From Actinomycetota bacterium (GTDB taxonomy: Bacteria; Actinomycetota; Thermoleophilia; Solirubrobacterales; Solirubrobacteraceae), in NCBI GenBank assembly GCA_005884115.1, contig VAXW01000008.1, positions 1 to 49,478 on the forward strand: a stretch of DNA of 49,478 nt. The letters are read 5' to 3'. This document shows positions 1 through 7,215 of this stretch, piece after piece. How positions within the stretch are numbered: the first letter of the stretch is position 1; each line of letters starts with the position of its first letter. Under the pieces are notes generated by a model, which searched no databases, was not told the DNA's origin, and saw nothing but the letters and a program-made list of their open reading frames with translations. The position numbers were made by a program, and so were the translations under genes.

Positions 1-548
1 AGAGCTGCGACGCCTCCGAAGGCGGCCTGGTGGCCTCCGACGGCCCCGTCTCGGTCTCCGGCGACGGCGAATACGCAACCCCCCAGGGCGCCAGCCCGAC
101 GCAGGCCGGCACCTACTACTGGGTGGCCGCCTACTCCGGCGACTCCAACAACAAGGAAGCCAAGAGCGGCTGCGCCGATGAGCCGGTCGTGATCGGCTCT
201 GTGCCCGTCCCGCCGCCGGCAGTCCACGCGCTTGCTGCCCAGGTCATCTCCGGCCTGGCGGCACCCCACGGCCCGGCGGCATGCGTGGCGCGCACAACCC
301 CGGTCTTCGTCACGGGACGCCAGATCGTCTCGGCCACGTTCTACCTGGACGGGCGCAAGGTCAAGACCCTCACCAAGGCGGACAAGACCGGGCGCTACGG
401 GATCAAGGTCAAGGCAGGCAAGCTCCGCTTCGGCGTGCACCGGGTGACGGTCGTCGTGGTCTACGCGCCCAGCAGCCAGACCAAGCCGAAGACGCTCCGC
501 GTGCTGATCTTCCGCTGCCGCCCGCCTCGGCCCAAGTTCACGGGCTGA
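1..548 (+). CDS. C-terminal part of an exported Ig-like repeat protein (5' truncated by window edge)
   Basis: The reading frame is open from the first bases of the window (an in-frame GTG at 30 is probably internal), so this is the 3' end of a longer gene. The visible part starts inside a bacterial Ig-like unit with the phrases GTYYWVAAYSGDSNN and SGCADEPV. It then has a short Pro/Ala linker and a basic all-beta C-terminal domain with two cysteines (ACVAR and FRCRPP) that ends in KFTG. Ig-like units of this kind occur in long actinobacterial surface or secreted proteins. A structural or adhesive envelope role is inference. No enzyme motif is visible and the N-terminus cannot be judged. The L,D-transpeptidase gene starts 31 nt downstream on the same strand. 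Confidence 0.75.
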   Translation, partial: SCDASEGGLVASDGPVSVSGDGEYATPQGASPTQAGTYYWVAAYSGDSNNKEAKSGCADEPVVIGSVPVPPPAVHALAAQVISGLAAPHGPAACVARTTPVFVTGRQIVSATFYLDGRKVKTLTKADKTGRYGIKVKAGKLRFGVHRVTVVVVYAPSSQTKPKTLRVLIFRCRPPRPKFTG

Positions 549-579
549 GGCACCGGGCACGGGCGCATCGAGCGGGGCC

Positions 580-1428
580 ATGAGTGCCGGTAGGCGACAC
601 CTGGCGCTGGCGGGCGGCATGATCGCGCTTGCTCAGGCCATCGCGTTCGCACCTGGCGCGCTGGCGTCCTCGGGCACCGAACAGCCGGCGCCTCGCCCAG
701 CACCGTCGACGATCGCCACGCCGACACCGCAAACGACGTCGCCGCCGACGCCCGAACCAGCACCTGCGCCCGCGCCGCAGCCGTCCAAGCCAGTGGTCCT
801 CTCGAACGAGGGTACGCTGACCACGTGGGCCCACCCGGTGGCGGAAGTGAGCATCCGCGCACAGCCGCTGGCGAAGTCGCGCACGATCGCGCGCACCCGC
901 CTGGCGACCGAGGACGGCTATCCCGAGGTCTACCTGCTGCTGTCGAGCTTCACCGACGCCCACGGCGATGTGTGGGTGCGCATGCGCGTACCCGGGCGAC
1001 CGAACGGTCGCATCGGCTGGGTCTCGCGCGAAGCGCTCGGGGAATTCCGCGTCACGCGCTGGCTGCTCCAGGTCAGCCTCAGCGCGCGGCGGATCAAGGC
1101 TTTCTACAAGGGCAAGCTGCGCTTCAACTATCCAGTCGGCGTGGGCAAGCCGAGCACGCCAACACCGCCGGGACACTTCTGGATTCGCGAGATCTTCAAG
1201 CTCAGCAGCCGCAGCAACCCATACTGGCCCTACGCGATCGGGACCTCGGACTACTCGAGGCTGACGGACTGGCCCGGCGGTGGCGTCGTTGGCATCCATG
1301 GCGACTTCGGCGAACCGCAACTGATACCCGGCGACCCCTCGCACGGCTGCATGCGCCTGCGCAACCGCGATCTTGCGCAGCTGGCGCCGCTTCTGTCGGT
1401 CGGCACTCCCCTGCACATCACGCGCTAG
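580..1428 (+). CDS. L,D-transpeptidase (YkuD domain) with SH3-like region
   Basis: The 282-aa protein is probably exported. An N-terminal hydrophobic segment (about residues 8-30, ending in GALASS) is followed by a Pro/Thr/Ala-rich linker (about 35-72), an SH3b-like region (about 80-150) and a YkuD catalytic domain (about 158-282). The YkuD signature is visible: H240 in GIHGDFG, then H255 and the nucleophile C257 in SHGCMRLRN. Members form 3-3 cross-links in peptidoglycan or attach proteins to it, acting outside the membrane. The ATG at 580 puts the signal peptide at the extreme N-terminus, which supports this start. The gene converges on the WS/DGAT gene, with about 20 nt between the two stops. 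Confidence 0.92.
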   Translation: MSAGRRHLALAGGMIALAQAIAFAPGALASSGTEQPAPRPAPSTIATPTPQTTSPPTPEPAPAPAPQPSKPVVLSNEGTLTTWAHPVAEVSIRAQPLAKSRTIARTRLATEDGYPEVYLLLSSFTDAHGDVWVRMRVPGRPNGRIGWVSREALGEFRVTRWLLQVSLSARRIKAFYKGKLRFNYPVGVGKPSTPTPPGHFWIREIFKLSSRSNPYWPYAIGTSDYSRLTDWPGGGVVGIHGDFGEPQLIPGDPSHGCMRLRNRDLAQLAPLLSVGTPLHITR

Positions 1429-1442
1429 CGCTCCCAGCTAGG

Positions 1443-1463
1443 CCGGCGGCTACCAGCCGGCGG
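1443..1463. terminator. Candidate bidirectional terminator hairpin between convergent genes
   Basis: A GC-rich inverted repeat (arms 1443-1451 and 1455-1463, 3-nt loop, one mismatch) lies just after the L,D-transpeptidase stop and covers the WS/DGAT stop codon. It has no T-tract. The call rests on position and symmetry only. Confidence 0.3.
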
Positions 1464-2955
1464 CTTCAGGTGCTGAGGCGACGCGTGGGTTCGCGGCTTC
1501 GCGGCGCGCCTTCTTGCGGCCCTTCGCCGGCTTGGCGTGCTTCTTGCCGCTCGGTCGCTTGCTCGGCGCCGGCGCGCTGATGCTCAACAGCTCGGCCATC
1601 GAACGCTCCACGCCCGCGGTGAGGACATCGATGTCGCTCGAGCTGTCGTAGTCGCCCGTCACGCCAAAGTACAGACCGCCGTCGTAGGAGAAGATCGCGA
1701 TCGAGATCCGCACGTTGCCGATCAAAGGGACGAACGGGAAGGACTCCAGCAGCCGTCGCCCGAGCGTCTGCAGCGGCTGCTGGGGACCCGGAACATTGGT
1801 GACGCCCGTCTGCACGCCGAGTGAGGGAGACCGCGCCGCCAGGCGAGCGCCGAGCGCGAGCAGCATCGGCGGCGCGAAGCCCGAGAGCGAGGTGAGGATG
1901 TCGCCCGCGACGGCCTGCTTGGATTGCTTGAGGCCATCCATCTGCACGCGGATGAGATCGAGGCGACTCGCCGGGTCGGGGACGCCGACAGGAAGCTCGG
2001 CGAACATGGCCGAGACACGGTTGTTGTACAGGCCGCGTTCGCTCGCCCGGCGCACCGACACGGGGACGAGCGCGCGAATCGAGCAGTCGGCGACGAGCTC
2101 GCCGCGCGCATGCAGCAGATCGCGAAGTCCGCCCGAGACGATCGCAAGGACGACGTCGTTGACGGTCCCTCCGAGCGTCGCGCGTACGGACTTGACGTCG
2201 CTGAGCCGCAGCTGCGCGCAGCTCCACGTCCGGTGCGGCCCGATCGGTCCGGTGAGCGAGGTGCTGTCGGTGGGGCGCATCACGCGCGCCGCCGAGGTAA
2301 CGCCTGAGAGCACGTCGCGTGCTGCGCTCAGCGTGGCGCGGGGCGCGCGCGTTGCCGCGCGCACGCTGCGCAGCTGCTCGGTGGGGTTGAGCGTGCGGCG
2401 CACGAGCGTGCGCATTGCCAGCGCGGTGCCGCCCGGCTCTGGCGCCGGCTCCCACGCGGCCGCCCTGCGCTGCGGCGCTGCAGAGCGCGCGCCGTCGGCC
2501 TCGAACATGACCGACATGAGGTCGCTCGCCGAGACTCCGTCGACCATGCAGTGGTGCACCTTCGAGAGCAGCGCCCAGCGGCTCTTGCTCAGCCCCTCGA
2601 CCAGCCAGATCTCCCACAGCGGCTTGGTGCGGTCGAGGTGCTGCGCGAAGATGCGTGCGGCCGTGCGCCGGAGCTGCTTCTCGCTGCCGGGCGCGGGCAG
2701 AGCAGTGTGGCGCAGGTGGTAGGAGAGGTTGAAGTGCGGATCGTCGATCCAGACCGGGCGGCCGAGCCCCAGCGGTACGAAGCGCACCTTCTGGCGATAG
2801 CGCGGGACCAGGCTCAGCTTGCCCGCCACCATCTCCTCGAAGCGCTCGAACGGCGGCGCGGGACCCTCGAAGATGCTCACCCCGCCGACATGCATCGGGT
2901 GCATGGGGCCCTCGATGTGAAGGAACGAGGCGTCCATGGGGCTCATCCACTCCAT
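1450..2955 (-). CDS. Wax ester synthase/diacylglycerol acyltransferase (WS/DGAT)
   Basis: The 501-aa protein has the family layout. It starts with MSPMDASFLHIEG, carries the catalytic HHxxxDG motif as HHCMVDG (H134, H135, D139), and has the C-terminal PGP/NVR-type region (TNVPGPQQPL, IGNVRISI). These enzymes use acyl-CoA to acylate diacylglycerol or fatty alcohols, making storage triacylglycerol or wax ester at the inner membrane face. The last ~45 residues form a Lys/Arg/Ala-rich tail (GKKHAKPAKGRKKARR), which could bind the membrane or lipid droplet (inference). The first ATG gives MEWMSPMDA; the internal Met at codon 4 fits equally well. The start overlaps the end of the alpha/beta hydrolase gene by 13 nt, so the two are probably translated from one message. 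Confidence 0.93.
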   Translation of the reverse strand: MEWMSPMDASFLHIEGPMHPMHVGGVSIFEGPAPPFERFEEMVAGKLSLVPRYRQKVRFVPLGLGRPVWIDDPHFNLSYHLRHTALPAPGSEKQLRRTAARIFAQHLDRTKPLWEIWLVEGLSKSRWALLSKVHHCMVDGVSASDLMSVMFEADGARSAAPQRRAAAWEPAPEPGGTALAMRTLVRRTLNPTEQLRSVRAATRAPRATLSAARDVLSGVTSAARVMRPTDSTSLTGPIGPHRTWSCAQLRLSDVKSVRATLGGTVNDVVLAIVSGGLRDLLHARGELVADCSIRALVPVSVRRASERGLYNNRVSAMFAELPVGVPDPASRLDLIRVQMDGLKQSKQAVAGDILTSLSGFAPPMLLALGARLAARSPSLGVQTGVTNVPGPQQPLQTLGRRLLESFPFVPLIGNVRISIAIFSYDGGLYFGVTGDYDSSSDIDVLTAGVERSMAELLSISAPAPSKRPSGKKHAKPAKGRKKARREAANPRVASAPEAAGW

Positions 2956-3701
2956 CGCTGCCCCTCCTCATCGAGCACCCACGCGAGCAGCCTGTAGACC
3001 CCCAGGTTGACGGACATCCCCGTGTGGCTCGACTCGACCTCGACATGCTCTGCACCTGGGTCGAGGCACGCCTCCCAGGAGACGATCCCGTCGCTCCGCG
3101 AGTAGATCGACACCGCCCGCACCCGCGCCGGCATCGGGGCCCGCAGATCCTCGCGGAAGGCCGCGCAGCAAGCGCCGTCACGACATTCGCTCGACAGCAT
3201 TCCGGGTACGCCGAGATCGCCCAGCCATGCAATCGAGCGCACCGCGCTGATGACGGCCGGCCCCACGTCCAACGGCGCCACCACCGGGGAGCCGAGCATC
3301 ACGACCGCACATGCCAGCTCGGGGTTGCGCTGCGCCGCCACGCGCGCCAGCGCGCCGCCGCGGCTCTGCCCGATCAGGAGCGCCGGCCGGCCCGCTCGAT
3401 CGGCAAGGCGCCGCAGGCGGGATTCCACGGCACCGACCGCGCGCTCGGCACAGTCCGCGTTCAGCACCATCCCAGCCCCCGATGTGCGCGAGCCGCGCCT
3501 GCGCAGCCAGCCCGCGAGCACGCTCAGCGACTGATCCCCCGCCATAAATCCAGGTATGAGCAGCACCGGCGGCCCGTCCTGGCGACGGACGGGCCGGCGG
3601 AAGTCGCGGTCGGCGAGTAGGCGCGCGAGCTCAAAGCCGTAACGCAGCTCGCCGCGCAGCGGCGCGGCCGGGGCTTCTCCCCGCGAGACCGTCGAGGCCA
3701 T
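2943..3701 (-). CDS. Alpha/beta hydrolase, lipase/esterase-like
   Basis: The 252-aa protein has an alpha/beta hydrolase fold: an oxyanion segment LLIPGFMAGD (about 47-56) and a nucleophile elbow LIGQSRGGALAR with Ser113. An Asp in the SRSDGIV strand and a His in ESSHTGMSVN are candidate triad members. There is no signal peptide. Its promoter should lie upstream in the 3.7-4.1 kb gap. Placement immediately before a WS/DGAT with a 13-nt overlap suggests work on acyl esters, perhaps lipid turnover or substrate release. This is inference from context, and the true substrate is unknown. The motif resembles PGAP1/triacylglycerol-lipase-like hydrolases. Confidence 0.85.
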   Translation of the reverse strand: MASTVSRGEAPAAPLRGELRYGFELARLLADRDFRRPVRRQDGPPVLLIPGFMAGDQSLSVLAGWLRRRGSRTSGAGMVLNADCAERAVGAVESRLRRLADRAGRPALLIGQSRGGALARVAAQRNPELACAVVMLGSPVVAPLDVGPAVISAVRSIAWLGDLGVPGMLSSECRDGACCAAFREDLRAPMPARVRAVSIYSRSDGIVSWEACLDPGAEHVEVESSHTGMSVNLGVYRLLAWVLDEEGQRWSG

Positions 3702-3931
3702 CTGCTCAGCCTACTGCGCAAGCGGGCGGGCAGAGCGTCGACGAGACGTTCGGCGCGGGCCTGCCGATCGATGCAAGCGAGTTAGACCCTGACTTCTCCG
3801 ATGCCAGCTCGTTGCTGCACCGACGCACCAACGCGCGTTTGTTCCCCCCCGGATGAACGCGTACCGTCAACGAAGACCGAACTGAACGAGCGGGCCGCCC
3901 CCCACACCCGGGTGGCCTACGTTCAAAGAGC

Positions 3932-3967
3932 GGTCGCCGGGGGGCCCTGGATGGGCCCCCCGCGACC
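3932..3967. repeat. Long GC hairpin, first copy of a direct-repeated element
   Basis: The arms GGTCG-C-CGGGGGGCCC and GGGCCCCCCG-CGACC pair over 15 bp with one bulged C and a 5-nt loop (TGGAT). A 33-nt core (3930-3962) matches 4603-4635 at 30 of 33 positions, in the same orientation, so the pair brackets the gene at 4133-4549. The downstream copy looks like a terminator. This upstream copy follows no plus-strand gene, so its role is unclear. Confidence 0.7.
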
Positions 3968-4081
3968 TCTCGGCCATATCGCGCGCCGCCCTCAGCGCAC
4001 TAGCGTCTGACTCTCGGCCTACCGGCACGTTGTCGCAACCGACACAAGGCGATTCCGTCACAGGCGGATGCGCAGAACAAA

Positions 4082-4109
4082 GGCCTGGTGCGAGATCTTC
4101 GCCCAGGCC
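4082..4109 (+). promoter_or_regulatory. Leader hairpin upstream of exported Cys-repeat protein
   Basis: Arms GGCCTGG-T-GCGA and TCGC-CCAGGCC pair over 11 bp with one bulged T around the loop GATCT. The structure ends 23 nt before the ATG at 4133, just before the GGGAGG ribosome-binding site at 4123-4128. It could affect message stability or ribosome access. Function is inferred from position. Confidence 0.35.
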
Positions 4110-4132
4110 GTGGCTTCCAGCAGGGAGGCATC

Positions 4133-4549
4133 ATGAAGGTCCACAAGCTCGCAGTGCTCACCGCCACGATGGCGCTTGGCATTGCCCCCGCCCTGGCGCT
4201 CGCCAGCGGTTCCAGCGGACACTCCACCGGACCGCCCGCGACCACGCCCGCCAGCACGCACTCGCACAAGCCCGCGACGCCCGGCCCGAAAGCCAGTTTG
4301 CCGGCTAAGGCGAAGGCTTACGGGAAGTTCTGTCAGGGGCAGAGCAAAAAGCACGTCGCCGGCACGCCCGGCACGCCGTTCTCCAAATGCGTGACCGATA
4401 TGGCGAAGCTCGCGAACGGATCGGTCAAGAACCCTCGCACCGCGTGCAAGGACGAGAGCAAAAAGCACGTCGCCGGCACGCCCGGCACGCCGTTCAGCCG
4501 CTGCGTCTCAGGCGGCGCCAAACTGCTCAAAGAAAAAGCGGGCAGCTAG
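4133..4549 (+). CDS. Small exported protein with two Cys-containing SKKHVAGTPGTPFS repeats
   Basis: The 138-aa protein has a clear signal peptide (MKVHKLAVLTATMALGIAPALALASG), then a Ser/Thr/Pro/His linker, then two units of the form Cx(7)KKHVAGTPGTPFSxC. The ATG at 4133 is preceded by GGGAGG with a 4-nt gap, so I prefer it over the upstream ATG at 4088, which would bury the signal. The repeats share 41 identical bases (4341-4381 and 4455-4495, in-frame period 114 nt). That is more identity than protein selection needs and suggests recent duplication. Four cysteines, two per unit, could form disulfides outside the cell. I do not recognise a function. The gene has a strong terminator and is flanked by two related GC hairpins. 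Confidence 0.85.
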   Translation: MKVHKLAVLTATMALGIAPALALASGSSGHSTGPPATTPASTHSHKPATPGPKASLPAKAKAYGKFCQGQSKKHVAGTPGTPFSKCVTDMAKLANGSVKNPRTACKDESKKHVAGTPGTPFSRCVSGGAKLLKEKAGS

Positions 4550-4561
4550 TTCGAACCGAAC

Positions 4562-4597
4562 GAACCAGCCGCGAGCCTTCCGCCTCGCGGCTGGTTC
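4562..4597 (+). terminator. Perfect 14-bp terminator-like hairpin
   Basis: Arms 4562-4575 and 4584-4597 are exact reverse complements with an 8-nt loop, starting 12 nt after the repeat-protein stop. No T-run follows, which is common in very GC-rich genomes. Its position supports a terminator. Confidence 0.7.
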
Positions 4598-4604
4598 AAC
4601 AAGC

Positions 4605-4640
4605 GGTCACCGGGGGGCCCAGGACGGGCCCCCCGGGCCA
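4605..4640. repeat. Second copy of GC hairpin direct repeat (possible bidirectional terminator)
   Basis: Arms 4610-4620 and 4626-4636 pair over 11 bp with loop AGGAC. The sequence matches the copy near 3930-3962 at 30 of 33 positions. It lies between the exported repeat protein and the stop of the opposing kinase-like gene at 4649, so it could terminate transcription from both sides. Confidence 0.65.
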
Positions 4641-4648
4641 CGTTAGCC

Positions 4649-5296
4649 CTAGCGAGGCCTAGCTCCGCCTGCCGCCTGCACGATCAGCGCGGCGGCGTCC
4701 TCGAAGGAGAGCTTGTCGGTGTTCACCACGATGTCGTAGTGGCACGGCAGCTCCCGAGAGACGCCGTAAAAGCGCTTGATGTAGTCCGCGCGCCCCGCGT
4801 CGCCGCGCTTGAGCGCCTTGGAGGCATCGCCCTCGTCCTCGCCGAGGGAATCTGCCAGCCGGCGCGTGCGCGTCTGCGGCGACGCCGTTACCAGCGCGCG
4901 AAGGACGTCCTCGCGCCCGCCCAGCGCGAACGAGGCCGCGTGGGAGACGATCACCGCTTTGCCTTGCGCAGCCGTGTCCTCGATCACCGAGCGGATGAGG
5001 CCGCGCAGCTCGTCGCTCGCCGGCTCGCGGCCGGGCGCGTATGGCGGTGTGAGCACGTATCCGGCTCCGACACCGGAGGTGCCGATGCCCTCGATCAGCC
5101 TCACCAGGGTCGACTTGCGCCGCTCCACGTCGGCGACGACCATCTCCTCGACCCCCGCCTCCACGGCCGCGCGCTCGACGATGTCCTCGTCGATCAAGCG
5201 GAAGTCGAGCGCCTTGGCGACGCGCTCCGCCGCCTGCTGCCCGCCGGACCCGTCCTCGCTGGAGATGCACACGACCCTGCAATCCACGACGGGCAC
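4649..5296 (-). CDS. Cytidylate-kinase-like P-loop protein
   Basis: From the preferred GTG start at 5296 the protein has 215 aa. It begins VPVVDCRVVCISSEDGSGG, which matches the start of the cytidylate kinase-like family (Cytidylate_kin2), where GSGG is the P-loop. It continues with AAERVAKALDFRLIDEDIVERAA, a RADYIKRFYG segment near the lid region, and a CHYDIVVNTDKLSFEDAAALI end that is typical of nucleotide-kinase folds. These proteins probably phosphorylate a small molecule or nucleotide, but substrates are mostly unknown. The open frame continues upstream to 5545; I reject that extension because it is low-complexity and runs into the divergent glycosyltransferase. A GTG at 5287 is an alternative start. 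No obvious ribosome-binding site is visible. Confidence 0.78.
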   Translation of the reverse strand: MPVVDCRVVCISSEDGSGGQQAAERVAKALDFRLIDEDIVERAAVEAGVEEMVVADVERRKSTLVRLIEGIGTSGVGAGYVLTPPYAPGREPASDELRGLIRSVIEDTAAQGKAVIVSHAASFALGGREDVLRALVTASPQTRTRRLADSLGEDEGDASKALKRGDAGRADYIKRFYGVSRELPCHYDIVVNTDKLSFEDAAALIVQAAGGARPR

Positions 5297-5466
5297 GATA
5301 TGGGGCGCCGCCGCGCGCGTCAATCGAGCTCGCTCGCGACTGCACCGGAGCGCGCGCGTCGCGTGAGCTTGCGCCGAGCGCGTACTTCGCGCGCGATCGC
5401 GCACAGCCTCCTTCAGAAACAGCCGGGCAGCGTCGATAAGGGGCGTAGCGCAGCACCGCCCACACC

Positions 5467-6900
5467 ATGCGACTCCTCGGCAAGAAACCCGCCATCGTCG
5501 GCTCGTCCCTGCCCGGCCCCGCGCGCGCACACCGGCCTGGGCCACCGCTCCCCGAGCGCGTACCAGTCGCGTCGCCGGCCGGCATCGAGGGACGGTCGTG
5601 GCGCAAGCTGTACGTCCCGCTCAAGCTGCGCGTCGCGCTGACCGTTCTCGCCGGCTTTCTGTGGGTGGGCTTCTCGCTGTGGCTCTCGCGCGGCTGGATC
5701 AGCTCTCTCGGCCACGACCTCTCGCCCGCGGGCGCAGTCGTGCTGATCGCGGGCGTCGCGCTGATACCCGGGTACCTGAACATCCAGCTGCTCAGCTCGA
5801 TCCTGCTCGACCAGCCGCCGCAGCTTCGCTTCGACGTCGCCTTTCCGGAAGTCGCGCTGCTGATCGCCGCATACAACGAGGAGGAGTCGATCGCCGAGAC
5901 GCTCGACTACGCGTTGCGTGGCGACTACCCGGGCCGCTTCCAGATCGTGGTCGCCGACGACGGGTCGAGCGACCGAACACGGGACATTGTCGCTTCATAT
6001 GCCGCGCGCAATGGGCGCGTGCGGCTGCTAGAGGTCGATCACGGGGGCAAGGCCGAAGCCCTGAACGCCGCCCTGGAGACGATCAACGCCCCGCTCGTGG
6101 CCACGATCGACGCCGACACGCTGCTCATGCCCTACTCGCTCAAGCGCGCCGTCGCGCGCCTGGCCGCCTCGCCGCCCGACACGATCGCCGTCGCAGGGTC
6201 GGTACTGGTGCGCAACTCGCGCCAGAACCTGCTCACGCGCGCGCAGGAGTGGGACTACTTCCTCGGCATCGCAAGCGTCAAGCGCGCGCAGGCGCTGCTG
6301 CAGGGCACGCTCGTCGCGCAGGGCGCCTTCAGCGTCTACGACACGACCGCGCTCAAGCTCGCCGGGGGCTGGCCGAACCGCATCGGCGAGGACATCGTGC
6401 TGACCTGGCGCATGCTCGCCCAGGGCGGGCGCAGCGTGTTCGAGCCGACCGCCGTCGCCTTCACCGAGGCGCCCGCCGACTGGAGGGCGTTCGCGCGCCA
6501 GCGCCGGCGCTGGGCGCGCGGGATGATCGAGGGGCTGCGCGACCACGGCTTCGGCCTGCTCAAGAGCCTGAACTTCTACTCCCACTCCGTCGCCGGCAAC
6601 TTCGTCTTTCCCTTCCTCGACGCATGCTTCACGCTGGGGTTCGTCCCCGGCGTCGCGTTGGCGGCAACGGGGAACTTCGCCATCGTCGGCCCGATGACGC
6701 TGCTCGTGCTGCCGCTCAACGCGCTGCTCGGCGGCGTCATGTTCGTGCACCAGCGCCACGTCTTCTCGACGGTCAACCTGCGCGTGCGCAAGAACGGCAT
6801 CGGCCTGCTCTTCTACTTCTTCTGCTACCAGTTCGTGATGTCGCCGATCTCGCTCGCCGGCTACGTGCTCGAGTCCGTGCGCGCGCGGCGGCGCTGGTAG
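5467..6900 (+). CDS. Processive GT2 family glycosyltransferase (membrane polysaccharide synthase-like)
   Basis: The 477-aa protein has two N-terminal membrane segments (about 52-72 and 88-112), a cytoplasmic GT-A domain, and C-terminal membrane segments (about 365-465). GT2 signatures are present: AAYNEEESIAETL, DDGS (D164-D165), IDAD (D215, D217), the GED acceptor motif (E308-D309) and QRRRW (Q345-W349), the Q-x-x-R-W of processive synthases. This set is shared by poly-N-acetylglucosamine synthase, hyaluronan synthase and cellulose synthase-like enzymes. It should add UDP-sugars to a growing chain and export the chain. The polymer cannot be named. A following 52-aa membrane protein starts 27 nt after the stop and could be a partner. 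Confidence 0.88.
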   Translation: MRLLGKKPAIVGSSLPGPARAHRPGPPLPERVPVASPAGIEGRSWRKLYVPLKLRVALTVLAGFLWVGFSLWLSRGWISSLGHDLSPAGAVVLIAGVALIPGYLNIQLLSSILLDQPPQLRFDVAFPEVALLIAAYNEEESIAETLDYALRGDYPGRFQIVVADDGSSDRTRDIVASYAARNGRVRLLEVDHGGKAEALNAALETINAPLVATIDADTLLMPYSLKRAVARLAASPPDTIAVAGSVLVRNSRQNLLTRAQEWDYFLGIASVKRAQALLQGTLVAQGAFSVYDTTALKLAGGWPNRIGEDIVLTWRMLAQGGRSVFEPTAVAFTEAPADWRAFARQRRRWARGMIEGLRDHGFGLLKSLNFYSHSVAGNFVFPFLDACFTLGFVPGVALAATGNFAIVGPMTLLVLPLNALLGGVMFVHQRHVFSTVNLRVRKNGIGLLFYFFCYQFVMSPISLAGYVLESVRARRRW

Positions 6901-6926
6901 CGCCTGGACTGCGCTACACCTCGGCC

Positions 6927-7085
6927 GTGGCCGACTTCTGGTTCTCGGTCTGCGCAGGCACCGCCTCGCTCGCGGTGGCCGCGCTGTCCGCGGCGAAAGG
7001 GACGTGGGTGGTGGCGGTCGTCTGGTCGGCGCTCGCCGTCGGCTTCGCCCTGCGCGCGCGCTACGGCTGGCGCAGGCGACGATAG
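6927..7085 (+). CDS. Small membrane protein (52 aa)
   Basis: A GTG at 6927 opens a 52-codon frame with two hydrophobic stretches (FWFSVCAGTASLAVAALSAA and WVVAVVWSALAVGFAL) and a strongly basic end (RARYGWRRRR). The hydrophobic, well-organised sequence starts right after the glycosyltransferase stop. The long same-frame extension upstream is only an overlap of that gene. It may be a small subunit for the membrane synthase or an unrelated peptide. No ribosome-binding site is clear. It is read as a gene from composition and position only. Confidence 0.5.
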   Translation: MADFWFSVCAGTASLAVAALSAAKGTWVVAVVWSALAVGFALRARYGWRRRR

Positions 7086-7215
7086 CCAGCGCCGGCCCCC
7101 GGCCTCGGAGCCCAGAGGCGTCCTCGGCGCCACGTTCGGGGTCGTGCGCAACCCCTCCCGCGTCCGCGCGGTGACGTAGGGAAACCGGTACACGTCGGCG
7201 AAATGGGCACTCGTC

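Larger units (their letters stand above)
3702..4132. other. Intergenic region with hairpins, no convincing gene
   Basis: This gap separates the minus-strand hydrolase from the plus-strand exported repeat protein, so it should hold divergent promoters. I see no confident -35/-10 pair. It contains the GC hairpin at 3932-3967 and a leader hairpin at 4082-4109. The small open frames here have unremarkable composition and no recognisable sequence. Confidence 0.5.

Noticed and set aside
3801..4010. 69-aa frame upstream of the exported repeat protein
   Set aside because: It runs through the GC hairpin, and its translation has no recognisable pattern.
4605..4640. Hairpin as a riboswitch or RNA gene
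   Set aside because: A pure GC stem with a 5-nt loop has no conserved RNA family feature; terminator or repeat is the simpler reading.
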